NCBI RefSeq assembly: GCF_001435295.1
Contig: NZ_CM003594.1
Coordinates: 248,001-312,000 of the forward strand
DNA length: 64,000 bases
Source of the DNA: Psychrobacter sp. P11F6
GTDB taxonomy: Bacteria; Pseudomonadota; Gammaproteobacteria; Pseudomonadales; Moraxellaceae
Direction: 5' to 3'
Shown one piece after another: positions 57,137 through 64,000 of this stretch. The notes beneath the pieces are model-generated. The model ran no database searches, had not been told where the DNA came from, and saw only the letters and a list, made by a program, of their open reading frames with translations. The first letter of the stretch is position 1. The number at the start of each line of letters is the position of its first letter. Position numbers and translations under genes: made by a program.

Positions 57137-57565
57137 ATGTTTGGATTCGATATAGATTTAGAGCTGATGGGCTATCATTTTTTCCAGTTGGGCATCGCCT
57201 TTATATTGTCATTACCGATTGCCCTTAATCGTGAGATGAAAGACAACGGCGCGGGGTTAAGGACGTTTCCACTGGTAACCATTGCGTCATGCGCGTTCAT
57301 GTTGGTTGGTATGGATATTTATGATGCTACTGGTGAAGCGAGAATCATGTATGCCATCATCACAGGTATGGGATTTATCGGTGGTGGGGCGATTTTTAAA
57401 AATGAAAAAGGCTCAAAGGGCACTGCCACGGCAGCGAGCTTATGGAATACGGGTGCCATCGGTATTTCGGTGGCTTACGGTCGTTATGAGATTGCCATTA
57501 TATTATCGGTCGTTGGCTTTTTGATTTTACAATTCTCAGAGCCCTTTAAAGTTAAAAAACACTAA
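57137..57565 (+). CDS. MgtC/SapB family membrane protein
   Basis: 142 residues from the ATG at 57137; a GTG at 57128 overlaps the AAGG ribosome site. Four hydrophobic segments. IALNREMKDNGAGLRTFPLVTIASC, with the conserved R-E and G-L-R-T, and ITGMGFIGGGAIFKN, TAASLWNTGAIGI are MgtC/SapB hallmarks. It has only the membrane domain and lacks the cytoplasmic ACT-like domain of virulence MgtC. Such short forms are common in environmental bacteria. Role unknown; magnesium limitation response or ATP synthase modulation are seen in pathogens. Confidence 0.88.
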   Translation: MFGFDIDLELMGYHFFQLGIAFILSLPIALNREMKDNGAGLRTFPLVTIASCAFMLVGMDIYDATGEARIMYAIITGMGFIGGGAIFKNEKGSKGTATAASLWNTGAIGISVAYGRYEIAIILSVVGFLILQFSEPFKVKKH

Positions 57566-57698
57566 GCGATGGGTGCGACGAGTTAACCTGCATATACACT
57601 TAAATACTAAAGAGACTATAAATAAATACTATATAGTATCTCTATATCTATATGATATAGCAAGAAATCTATAAATTGTTGAAAATAAAGGATAGTTT

Positions 57699-57950
57699 AT
57701 GAGTACCAGATTGAGAGGAAGTGGGCTGACTTGTGCCATGCTCGCACGAGGGGATAAGCAGGTTTTATGTGCGGTCAGTAATGAGAGCGACGAGCAGGCG
57801 ATGGCTAGTATCGATAGCGCTGAATATGATTCGCTAAGGCACATTATTTCTTTTGATAACGATAAATTCTCCTGTAAAGAAGGCGTTGAATGGCAATGCG
57901 CCATACCAGTAAAAAAAGTAGAAATTTTTTATGATGATCTAAATCTATAG
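57699..57950 (+). CDS. Small unknown protein, paralogue A
   Basis: 83 residues with AAGGATAGTTT before the ATG. It is clearly related to the next gene: LRGSGLTCAMLARGD here and LRGSELTRVMLEHGC there, then CAVSNESDEQAM and CAVDDNSDEEAM, and near the end W-x-x-A-x-P-x-K. No signal peptide or membrane segment; acidic. No family recognised. It may be a small cytoplasmic binding protein. Confidence 0.8.
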   Translation: MSTRLRGSGLTCAMLARGDKQVLCAVSNESDEQAMASIDSAEYDSLRHIISFDNDKFSCKEGVEWQCAIPVKKVEIFYDDLNL

Positions 57951-58082
57951 CCGCTTATAACTGAAAGTTTGTATATTAATTTGTAATACTTTAATTGAAA
58001 ATAAAGCTGTCCAAATTGCTAAGAAACAGTTATATTCGTATAACATAATATACAAAATAGTACGAAGTTAGAGGTGAATATA

Positions 58083-58319
58083 GTGCTTAGAGGAAGTGAG
58101 CTGACTCGTGTAATGCTTGAGCATGGCTGCCATGAGATATGGTGTGCGGTAGATGATAATAGTGATGAAGAAGCTATGTGTGATCAAGATTTAAACGATT
58201 TTACTGCCCAAATCGTGTCTTATCATAACAACAGATTCTATTGTACTGCTGGTACTGCGTGGCTATTCGCTGTGCCAATTAAAATAACGGCGATGACACT
58301 GAGTGATGTAAAGCTCTAA
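58083..58319 (+). CDS. Small unknown protein, paralogue B
   Basis: 78 residues if it starts at the GTG at 58083, eight bases after GAGG; a GTG at 58074 overlaps that site. It is a diverged tandem duplicate of the 57699 gene, about 40 percent alike by eye, with conserved LRGS-LT-VML and SDEEAM segments. The 120 bp between them may carry a second promoter. A terminator follows. Function unknown. Confidence 0.75.
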   Translation: MLRGSELTRVMLEHGCHEIWCAVDDNSDEEAMCDQDLNDFTAQIVSYHNNRFYCTAGTAWLFAVPIKITAMTLSDVKL

Positions 58320-58369
58320 ATACCTTTCTCTGTGTTATTAAGCCATCGCCGATTCATTATTTGTATTAT

Positions 58370-58395
58370 AAAAACCCACCTTATGGTGGGTTTTT
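58370..58395 (+). terminator. Terminator after the small-protein pair
   Basis: AAAACCCACC (58371-58380) pairs with GGTGGGTTTT (58385-58394) around TTAT, with a T run. Confidence 0.9.
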
Positions 58396-58505
58396 CCTTA
58401 TAAGCAATATGCCGCTTCTTAGATTATTGCTGAAACGATACAGATTTTTGCAAATGGTTATACTTGTATATAACAAAAATCTTTAACTAAGCATAAATTG
58501 TAGGC

Positions 58506-58615
58506 AAAAAAAGAGCCCACAGAGGAGGAACTGTGGGCCGAGGAAAACTGATCGTGTAAAGGAACTACAGAGGCAGTGGTTGTGACCTATTGTTATTATG
58601 AGTTTTTCTATATTA
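58506..58615 (-). ncRNA. Candidate small RNA ending in a C-rich-loop terminator
   Basis: On the minus strand GCCCACAG (58538-58531) pairs perfectly with CTGTGGGC (58522-58515). The loop is TTCCTCCT, an anti-Shine-Dalgarno sequence, and seven T residues follow (58512-58506). No minus-strand gene lies upstream for this terminator to end. Possible -10 boxes (TAATAT) near 58610-58625 would give an RNA of about 100 nt, with more CCTC/TTCC segments. Read on the plus strand the same hairpin shows AGGAGGAA in its loop, a CsrA-type site. Either reading is a prediction. The remainder of 58396-59091 is AT-rich with no gene. Confidence 0.35.
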
Positions 58616-59091
58616 ACTAATATTAGGGTGGTTGGGATTAATTCAATAATTGCATATATTTACTTACATATTTAAGTGTACAAGTGTTTTTATCAGAATC
58701 GCTATCATAGCGCAATTGGCAGCGGTTTGGCTATTTTGGTTACATGACATTACGTTTAGAGCTTATGAGAGAGAAAATTAACGTCGTATTTCATCTCCAG
58801 TAGATGAGTCTTTTAGTCGTGTCATATCTAACATTGAAAAATGCGTATCAAAGTTTTGTAGTTATATATGAAAGATTGATTAATTTTAATAGTCATTCCA
58901 CTATAAAAATATTACTGCGTTAACCTCGCTTGAAGTATTAAAGATACATCTACACTCGGATGTCTTGTACTATTTTTAAATTCAACCGACATCATATCGA
59001 TAACTGAATAGCTAAAGAGATGGCATGACGACCTTCGTGAAAAATGCTAAGCTATCTACCATTAATATGTTTATATAAAACTGGGTTTGCC

Positions 59092-59763
59092 ATGACTGAG
59101 AATACGCATTTGCATACGCAGGAGCCGCAAAATACCAAGAGTATTTTTAATTTGCCTAATAACCTTACTATCGCGCGGATTTTAATGATTCCGCTATTTG
59201 TCGCGATTGCTTATTGGCCACCTGCTATGGGGATTGGCATGCCTGCCATCTCAGACAATGTGATTGCGCGGGTCGGCATGAGCGAATTTAGTGATAGCTT
59301 GTTACGCCATTTACTTTTGACTAGCGTTTTTATTATTGCAGCGATTACTGATTGGCTTGATGGATATTTTGCCCGTAAGCTTAATGTTATGTCAGCCTTC
59401 GGTCGTTTTTTAGACCCCGTCGCTGATAAGTTAATGGTGGCGGCGGCGCTTATTATCTTGGTGCAATGGCATCCCAATATTATTATGGCAATCGCCGCGA
59501 TTGTGATTATCTCGCGCGAAATTGCGGTGTCAGCGCTACGTGAATGGATGGCAGAGCTGGGCAAAAGTACCAGTGTGGCAGTGTCGTATGTCGGCAAGCT
59601 AAAAACGACGTTTCAAATGGTTGCCATCACGGTGTTATTGCTCAATTGGGAATCGCTCGAAACGATCGGTTATGTGCTGATGGTTGCTGCTGTTATTTTG
59701 ACACTATGGTCGATGATGATTTATCTCAAAGCGGCTTGGCCGTACCTAAAGCAAAGCGGGTAA
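59092..59763 (+). CDS. pgsA: CDP-diacylglycerol-glycerol-3-phosphate 3-phosphatidyltransferase
   Basis: 223 residues from the ATG at 59092; an earlier in-frame ATG at 59044 has no ribosome site. It makes phosphatidylglycerol phosphate, the first step to PG and cardiolipin, in the inner membrane. The CDP-alcohol phosphatidyltransferase signature DGYFARKLNVMSAFGRFLDP continuing VADK (DG-x2-AR-x8-G-x3-D-x3-D) is near residues 89-112. NLPNNLTIARILMIPLFV is the family N-terminus. Longer than E. coli PgsA (182) because of an extra loop near residues 45-65 (GMPAISDNVIARVG). A terminator follows. Confidence 0.93.
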   Translation: MTENTHLHTQEPQNTKSIFNLPNNLTIARILMIPLFVAIAYWPPAMGIGMPAISDNVIARVGMSEFSDSLLRHLLLTSVFIIAAITDWLDGYFARKLNVMSAFGRFLDPVADKLMVAAALIILVQWHPNIIMAIAAIVIISREIAVSALREWMAELGKSTSVAVSYVGKLKTTFQMVAITVLLLNWESLETIGYVLMVAAVILTLWSMMIYLKAAWPYLKQSG

Positions 59764-59804
59764 ATATATAACGCAGATATGGTCAACAAACAACATAGAC
59801 AACA

Positions 59805-59838
59805 AAAAACGCCAGTCGCATTAGCCGCTGGCATTTTT
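59805..59838 (+). terminator. Terminator after pgsA
   Basis: GCCAG (59811-59815) pairs with CTGGC (59828-59832), then ATTTTTT. Its sequence closely resembles the terminator at 61062-61093 (shared CGCCAGTCG...CTGGC). Confidence 0.75.
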
Positions 59839-59919
59839 TATGGTCTGTTTGAAATACCGCTGATGTTGCCTATTTGCCTTAGACATTGTTTGTATGGTTG
59901 ATATATACTCAAAATTATT

Positions 59920-60186
59920 AGGGTCTGTTGAACATTCAAATATTAGGGCTGCTGATTGCTAAAATTGCACCAAACTAGGCGCAAACCGATGATAATGTCG
60001 AGACCTTAGCTAGGCTTGCAACAACGTTTGGGGTAATTTTAGCATCAGCCTTTCAGGGCAATACTCTTTTTTGCCAATATGCAGTGAAATTGTTTAACCT
60101 AGAATGACTAGGCATCAAAAATTTCACTGCATATTGTCTAAAAAATAATGACTGCCAGCACCACATTTGAATGTTCAACAGACCCT
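59920..60186. mobile_element. MITE with 22-bp perfect terminal inverted repeats and nested hairpins
   Basis: The ends 59920-59941 and 60165-60186 are perfect inverted repeats of 22 bp (outer part AGGGTCTGTTGAAC). The 267-bp element has no coding frame. Inside, a 17-bp perfect stem (60075-60091 with 60120-60136) encloses CCTAG/CTAGG, and a longer imperfect stem joins GCTAAAATT near 59957 to AATTTTAGC near 60033. No clear target-site duplication is visible beyond possible T-N-A bases. It is presumably mobilised by a transposase encoded elsewhere. It sits between the pgsA terminator and a lipoprotein gene, whose promoter may lie at its right end. Confidence 0.8.
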
Positions 60187-60248
60187 GAATAAAATACAAG
60201 AGAATTGGTCAAGCTATCATGAAACGGCATTCAAATAAGGAAATAAGC

Positions 60249-61022
60249 ATGACATTACATCGGACACAGTCGGGCGTTGCCGTATTATTGTTGGCATTAT
60301 TAACGGGGTGTTCTTCTGGCTCAAACATGCAGGAAGAGTCCACCTCAACCATCCAGCGAGAAAAATCTATCCAAACAGACGCTACTGCAGAACGTTCCAC
60401 TCAGGACGCGGCAGAATCGGAGCGTTTGGGCACAAAGTGGGGCGATGACGTCGACTCAAAAGTGACGACTGTTGATCTGCGCCGTACGAGCAGTGAGCCT
60501 ATCGAGCAGATGCAAGTCCGTTATGCTGATAAGTCTTATAATGGACGTGCGGTTAATAGCATGTCACTACTGGCGGGCAAGGTGGATTTTTCGATGGAAA
60601 CAGATACGGGTGCACTATCCCTTTATCGAGACTCGGGCAATTACTACGTGCAAGGTCAAGCGGGTCAGGCCTACCGTTTGGTGTATCATAATAACAGCGA
60701 CAACACTTATGAAATCGTCGCTAGTGTCGATGGAATCAATGTCCTCAATGGCAGCGCTGCCAGTCGCTATGACAGTGGATATGTGCTAAATCCAAATGAT
60801 AATTTGGTGATTGAAGGTTTCCGTAAGAGCCAAAGCTCAGTGGCATCCTTTATGTTTAGCAAACCAGAAAGTGCCTATGCTGCCAATACCAGCTCAGGCT
60901 CTATCAATAATACAGGTGTAATAGGTACAGCAGTTTATGGCCTATATGATCCATCTAAGCCGAAGCCTCAACAGCCACAGGCTTATCCAGCAGACAATGG
61001 CTATGCGAAACCACCGCAGTAA
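60249..61022 (+). CDS. Lipoprotein of unknown function
   Basis: 257 residues from the ATG at 60249 (AAGGAAATAAGC upstream); an in-frame ATG at 60219 is less likely. Signal peptide MTLHRTQSGVAVLLLALLTG ends in the lipobox LTGC with C21. A Ser/Thr/Glu/Gln-rich linker (residues about 25-60) precedes a folded region of beta strands (QVRYADKSYNGRAVNSMSLL, YRLVYHNNSDNTYEIVASVD) ending in a Pro/Gln-rich tail. No family recognised with confidence. Probably an outer-membrane lipoprotein. It lies 62 bp after the MITE. Confidence 0.8.
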   Translation: MTLHRTQSGVAVLLLALLTGCSSGSNMQEESTSTIQREKSIQTDATAERSTQDAAESERLGTKWGDDVDSKVTTVDLRRTSSEPIEQMQVRYADKSYNGRAVNSMSLLAGKVDFSMETDTGALSLYRDSGNYYVQGQAGQAYRLVYHNNSDNTYEIVASVDGINVLNGSAASRYDSGYVLNPNDNLVIEGFRKSQSSVASFMFSKPESAYAANTSSGSINNTGVIGTAVYGLYDPSKPKPQQPQAYPADNGYAKPPQ

Positions 61023-61061
61023 TATGTATCAATAGATAATTTATATAGATAACGCATAAAG

Positions 61062-61093
61062 AAACGCCAGTCGAATCAGCCACTGGCGTTTTT
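61062..61093 (+). terminator. Terminator after the lipoprotein gene
   Basis: AAACGCCAG (61062-61070) pairs with CTGGCGTTT (61083-61091), followed by T-rich sequence. Near-duplicate of the terminator at 59805-59838. Confidence 0.8.
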
Positions 61094-61120
61094 GTTTTTG
61101 CTATTTCTGCTTTAGATAAC

Positions 61121-61615
61121 TTATAACGTCACAGAGTTATTTTCGCCCAAATTAGTCGCTTTTTTGCCATCCATTACAGCAGCAGTAGTCATCTTAAACA
61201 TATTGACGACTGAGCTACCACTGAGCCAGTACTCTGCGCCATGTGGTACGACTTTAATCAGTTGTACATTTGGATCTTCTTTACCTTGCTCATAAAAAGC
61301 ATTGTAGATCGGCGACCATAGCTCGTCTAATTTCTCTTGGTCTTCGACCAGTTCCGCTTTACCATTAATTGAGACATAGCTTTTGGCATCTTGACTGACA
61401 TAAGCCAAGTTTACTTGCGGATCTTTCTCAATGTCGCTGACGGTTTCGGTACTCTTGTCACCGATGAACCAAATCTCTTTTGCACCGATGCTCGTCTCGC
61501 TCGTTGTCATTGGGCAGGCATGCAGATGGCCTTCGTGAGTACGAGTTGTCATCATGGCAAACTTGATGTCTTTTACCAATTCTTGCACTTTATTGATGTG
61601 GTCTTGTCTACTCAT
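61121..61615 (-). CDS. Pyridoxamine 5'-phosphate oxidase-like general stress protein
   Basis: 164 residues, FMN-binding split-barrel fold. FAMMTTRTHEGHLHACPMTT near residues 19-38, EIWFIGDKSTETVSDIEKDP and VNLAYVSQDAKSYVSINGKA are typical of the general stress protein 26 branch (Pfam Pyrid_ox_like) rather than true PdxH. Such proteins bind flavin or haem-like cofactors; the role is unclear. AAAGGGAAATTTACT precedes the ATG. It stands alone, divergent from purL. Confidence 0.85.
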   Translation of the reverse strand: MSRQDHINKVQELVKDIKFAMMTTRTHEGHLHACPMTTSETSIGAKEIWFIGDKSTETVSDIEKDPQVNLAYVSQDAKSYVSINGKAELVEDQEKLDELWSPIYNAFYEQGKEDPNVQLIKVVPHGAEYWLSGSSVVNMFKMTTAAVMDGKKATNLGENNSVTL

Positions 61616-62014
61616 AGTAAATTTCCCTTTCTTTATTTTGATTAAGTCGTAGTGATTAAATAGTTGATTGGTTATAGTAGTTTTTATTCAGGCTAAGCGT
61701 TTTTCAAATTAAGCGTTTTCCAAGTATCGAAAACCAGATGAATTGAGAAAAACGATCGTCGCCTTAACAACTGAAACTAGAATACCTAGTTGTGACCTTG
61801 TGTTTATATAGGTTGCCCGTAAGGCGATGTGAGGGTTTGTAAGGACTATAAGCTTTAGGTAAAAATTGTGACGACATCGCTGTTAAGTTTCTGTTGTGAA
61901 AGTAGCCTGTTTTAAAAGTAACAAGGGTTTCAACGATGGCAAAGATTTCACTATTATGGAATAGCAACCATCAGCAATTTATCTTGGTTTTGACCTGCTT
62001 ATTACAGGGCTTCT

Positions 62015-62023
62015 TGTTATAAT
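62015..62023 (+). promoter_or_regulatory. Extended -10 promoter of purL
   Basis: TGTTATAAT (62015-62023) is a perfect extended -10 box. The nearest -35-like TTGACC (61990) is 22 bp away, too far to be ideal. Transcription would begin near 62030. The rest of the gap 61616-62014 shows no gene and no PurR-type palindrome. Confidence 0.5.
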
Positions 62024-62080
62024 ACCCAGACCATTTACTTTGCATGGCAGAGATGCCTTGATCTTACGGATTATGCCTTT

Positions 62081-64000
62081 ATGATGACCATCGCCGGACA
62101 ACCGTTTCTTACCGATTTTCAGACGCAGCAACTCATCAGTCAGTTCCAGCAAAAAACCGAGCTAAATGTCAGCCAAATCCATACCCAGCAAGTGTATGTG
62201 TTATCACGAGAACTAGAAGGTGATGAGCATAAAAAAGCGCTAGACTTACTTGCTGTCGATAGTAGCACTGTCCTTGAAGCCCCAAAAAGCAATCAATTAC
62301 AAGTCATCGTAGGTCCACGTTTTGGCACGATTTCGCCATGGGCAAGTAAAGCGACCGATATCTTTAATAACTGTGAAATTGCGATCAATCGCGTTGAGCG
62401 TGTCGTTGTCTATACCCTAACAATCGATGGTGAAGTCAGTGAAAAGCTATCTACTGCCGCTGAGCAGGTGTTGTTTGACCGTATGACGCAGAGCTTGGTC
62501 TATGACTTGAGCGATGTCAGTAAATTGTTCGACGATCAAGCGCCAGCATCACTGAATCATATCGATGTTATTGGACAAGGTCAGTCAGCGTTAGAAGCAG
62601 CCAACACCCAGTTTGGTTTTGCATTATCTAGCGAAGACATCGACTATCTGATGAATGCTTATGTCAATGAGCTAAAACGCAATCCAACGGACGTTGAGCT
62701 GATGATGTTTGCACAGGCAAACTCAGAGCATTGCCGTCATAAAATCTTTAACGCTGAATGGACAATTGATGGTGAAGTTCAGCCAAAGTCACTGTTCCAA
62801 ATGATTAAGAACACTTATAAAGCCAATCCACAAGGTATCTTGTCAGCGTATAAAGACAATGCCGCGGTAATGGCAGGTTCTGAGGGTATGCGTTTTTATC
62901 CAATTCCTACCGACGCGATGGATGCCAATTCAATTCATCCTTATGACTTTCATCAAGAAGAAATCGATATTTTAATGAAAGTCGAAACCCATAACCATCC
63001 AACAGCGATTGCCCCTTATTCTGGTGCAGCGACAGGTGCGGGCGGTGAGATTCGTGATGAAGGCGCGACTGGTCGTGGCGGTAAGCCAAAAGCAGGTCTG
63101 ACAGGTTTTCACGTATCACATTTGCATATCCCAGAGCTCGCTGAGAAATGGGAGCAGTCAGGTCAATTGAGTACTCAGGCTTATGGCACGCCAGATCGTA
63201 TGGCAACCAGTCTTGAGATTATGACCGAAGCACCACTCGGTTCAGCCAACTTCTCAAACGAGTTTGGTCGTCCTAATCTATGCGGTTATTTCCGTAGTTT
63301 TCAGCTTGATACCTCAGCGGCAAAAGATGGCAGCGAGATGCGCGGCTATCATAAGCCAATCATGCTGGCAGGTGGTTACGGCAATATCAAGCGCAACCTC
63401 ATTGAAAAAAATACCATTCAACAAGGTGATTTATTAATCGTCCTTGGTGGCCCTGCCATGCAAATTGGTCTAGGCGGTGGAGCAGCATCTTCGGTCGATA
63501 GTGGTTCACTTGATGAAGGCTTGGACTTTGCCTCAGTTCAGCGTGACAATGCTGAAATGGAGCGTCGCTGCCAAGAAGTCTTAGATCGCTGCTGGGCACT
63601 AGCGGGCAACGATGTCGATGTGAGTAACAACAGTAAAGATGGTAACCCAATTGTCTCACTACATGATGTAGGGGCGGGCGGTATCTCTAATGCAATGCCT
63701 GAACTGGTCAATGACCACGAGATGGGTGCGATACTAAATCTGCGTAAAGTTCCATCGTTAGAAGCCGGCATGTCACCAATGGCCATCTGGTCAAACGAAG
63801 CGCAAGAGCGTTATGTCCTTGCGATTCGTCCAGAAAGCGAAACCCAATTCGATGCCATCTGCGCGCGTGAGCGTTGCCCGTATGCCATCTTGGGAACAGC
63901 CACCGATGTGCGTCAGCTGGTCGTTGATGATACCTTGCTCGCTGAGCAGCCAGTTGATATGCCAATGCAAGTATTGCTCGGTGGCACGCCAAAGATGAAG
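62081..64000 (+). CDS. purL: Phosphoribosylformylglycinamidine synthase, N-terminal half (cut by window edge)
   Basis: 640 codons are open from the ATG at 62081 to the right edge (the large form is about 1,300 residues). It makes FGAM from FGAR, glutamine and ATP in purine synthesis. The N-terminal PurS-like domain (PFLTDFQTQQLISQFQQ) is followed by the first AIRS-like synthase domain: MMFAQANSEHCRHKIFNA, VETHNHPTAIAPYSGAATGA, GEIRDEGATGRGGKPKAG and HDVGAGGISNAMPELVND. The glutaminase domain lies beyond the window. The start is ATGATG (62081 or 62084), with a weak ribosome site. Confidence 0.96.
   Translation, partial: MMTIAGQPFLTDFQTQQLISQFQQKTELNVSQIHTQQVYVLSRELEGDEHKKALDLLAVDSSTVLEAPKSNQLQVIVGPRFGTISPWASKATDIFNNCEIAINRVERVVVYTLTIDGEVSEKLSTAAEQVLFDRMTQSLVYDLSDVSKLFDDQAPASLNHIDVIGQGQSALEAANTQFGFALSSEDIDYLMNAYVNELKRNPTDVELMMFAQANSEHCRHKIFNAEWTIDGEVQPKSLFQMIKNTYKANPQGILSAYKDNAAVMAGSEGMRFYPIPTDAMDANSIHPYDFHQEEIDILMKVETHNHPTAIAPYSGAATGAGGEIRDEGATGRGGKPKAGLTGFHVSHLHIPELAEKWEQSGQLSTQAYGTPDRMATSLEIMTEAPLGSANFSNEFGRPNLCGYFRSFQLDTSAAKDGSEMRGYHKPIMLAGGYGNIKRNLIEKNTIQQGDLLIVLGGPAMQIGLGGGAASSVDSGSLDEGLDFASVQRDNAEMERRCQEVLDRCWALAGNDVDVSNNSKDGNPIVSLHDVGAGGISNAMPELVNDHEMGAILNLRKVPSLEAGMSPMAIWSNEAQERYVLAIRPESETQFDAICARERCPYAILGTATDVRQLVVDDTLLAEQPVDMPMQVLLGGTPKMK

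Noticed and set aside
61616..62080. PurR operator before purL
   Set aside because: No ACGCAAACGTTTGCGT-like palindrome is present; only an extended -10 box could be supported.

Overview
The window is a chromosomal segment of a gammaproteobacterium, most likely Moraxellaceae and probably Psychrobacter. This is an inference from protein character: a short AccA as in Acinetobacter and its relatives, the lolB-ispE-tRNA-Gln-prs-rplY-pth order next to hemA, and moderate GC with AT-rich intergenic DNA. Both edges cut genes: a molybdopterin oxidoreductase on the left and purL on the right. No rRNA operon, CRISPR array, prophage or full insertion sequence was seen.

Layout. 1-16 kb is housekeeping: dadA, ygfZ, phnA, hemL, a fadD-type ligase, an Mpo1-like gene, ppx, accA, tilS, a GNAT acetyltransferase, proC-yggT and thiD. 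16.7-17.2 kb holds tRNA-Ser(GCT) and tRNA-Arg(ACG), each with its own promoter. 17-29 kb has an RDD protein, a Ca/Na antiporter, panD, pth, rplY, prs, two identical tRNA-Gln(TTG) genes, ispE, lolB, a TPR protein and the divergent hemA. 29.8-36.5 kb carries a class V aminotransferase, a split YeeE/YedE pair, an acyl-CoA synthetase and fadH.

36.6-44.4 kb is accessory and AT-rich, interrupted by lplA. It contains two candidate conflict systems. The first (37.6-40.7 kb, minus strand) is a type VI secretion cargo cassette: a PAAR protein with a transthyretin-like tail, an L,D-transpeptidase-like predicted effector, a lipoprotein that starts on the effector stop codon (TAATG) and so is a candidate immunity protein, and a Sel1-repeat lipoprotein. 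Its promoter has a 14-bp palindrome over the -35 box. The second (42.36-44.4 kb, minus strand) is a two-gene operon: a PD-(D/E)XK-like nuclease candidate and, again on a TAATG junction, a partner gene broken by a -1 frame change exactly at an A7 run. The run is in the correct register for a slippery site, so this may be programmed frameshifting, a phase switch, decay or a sequencing error.

44.5-64 kb returns to metabolic genes: a Tat-lipoprotein GMC oxidoreductase, an orphan divergent trpB, an EamA transporter, an old yellow enzyme, a pirin, a BaiN/HI0933-type flavoprotein, acs, a renalase-like protein, an MgtC-like protein, two small paralogous unknowns, pgsA, a lipoprotein, a PNPOx-like stress protein and purL. 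Repeats include nine 13-bp units at 51.6 kb, a (CCAATA)13 array upstream of acs, and a 267-bp MITE with 22-bp perfect inverted ends and nested hairpins at 59.9-60.2 kb. A C-rich-loop terminator at 58.5 kb may end a small RNA.
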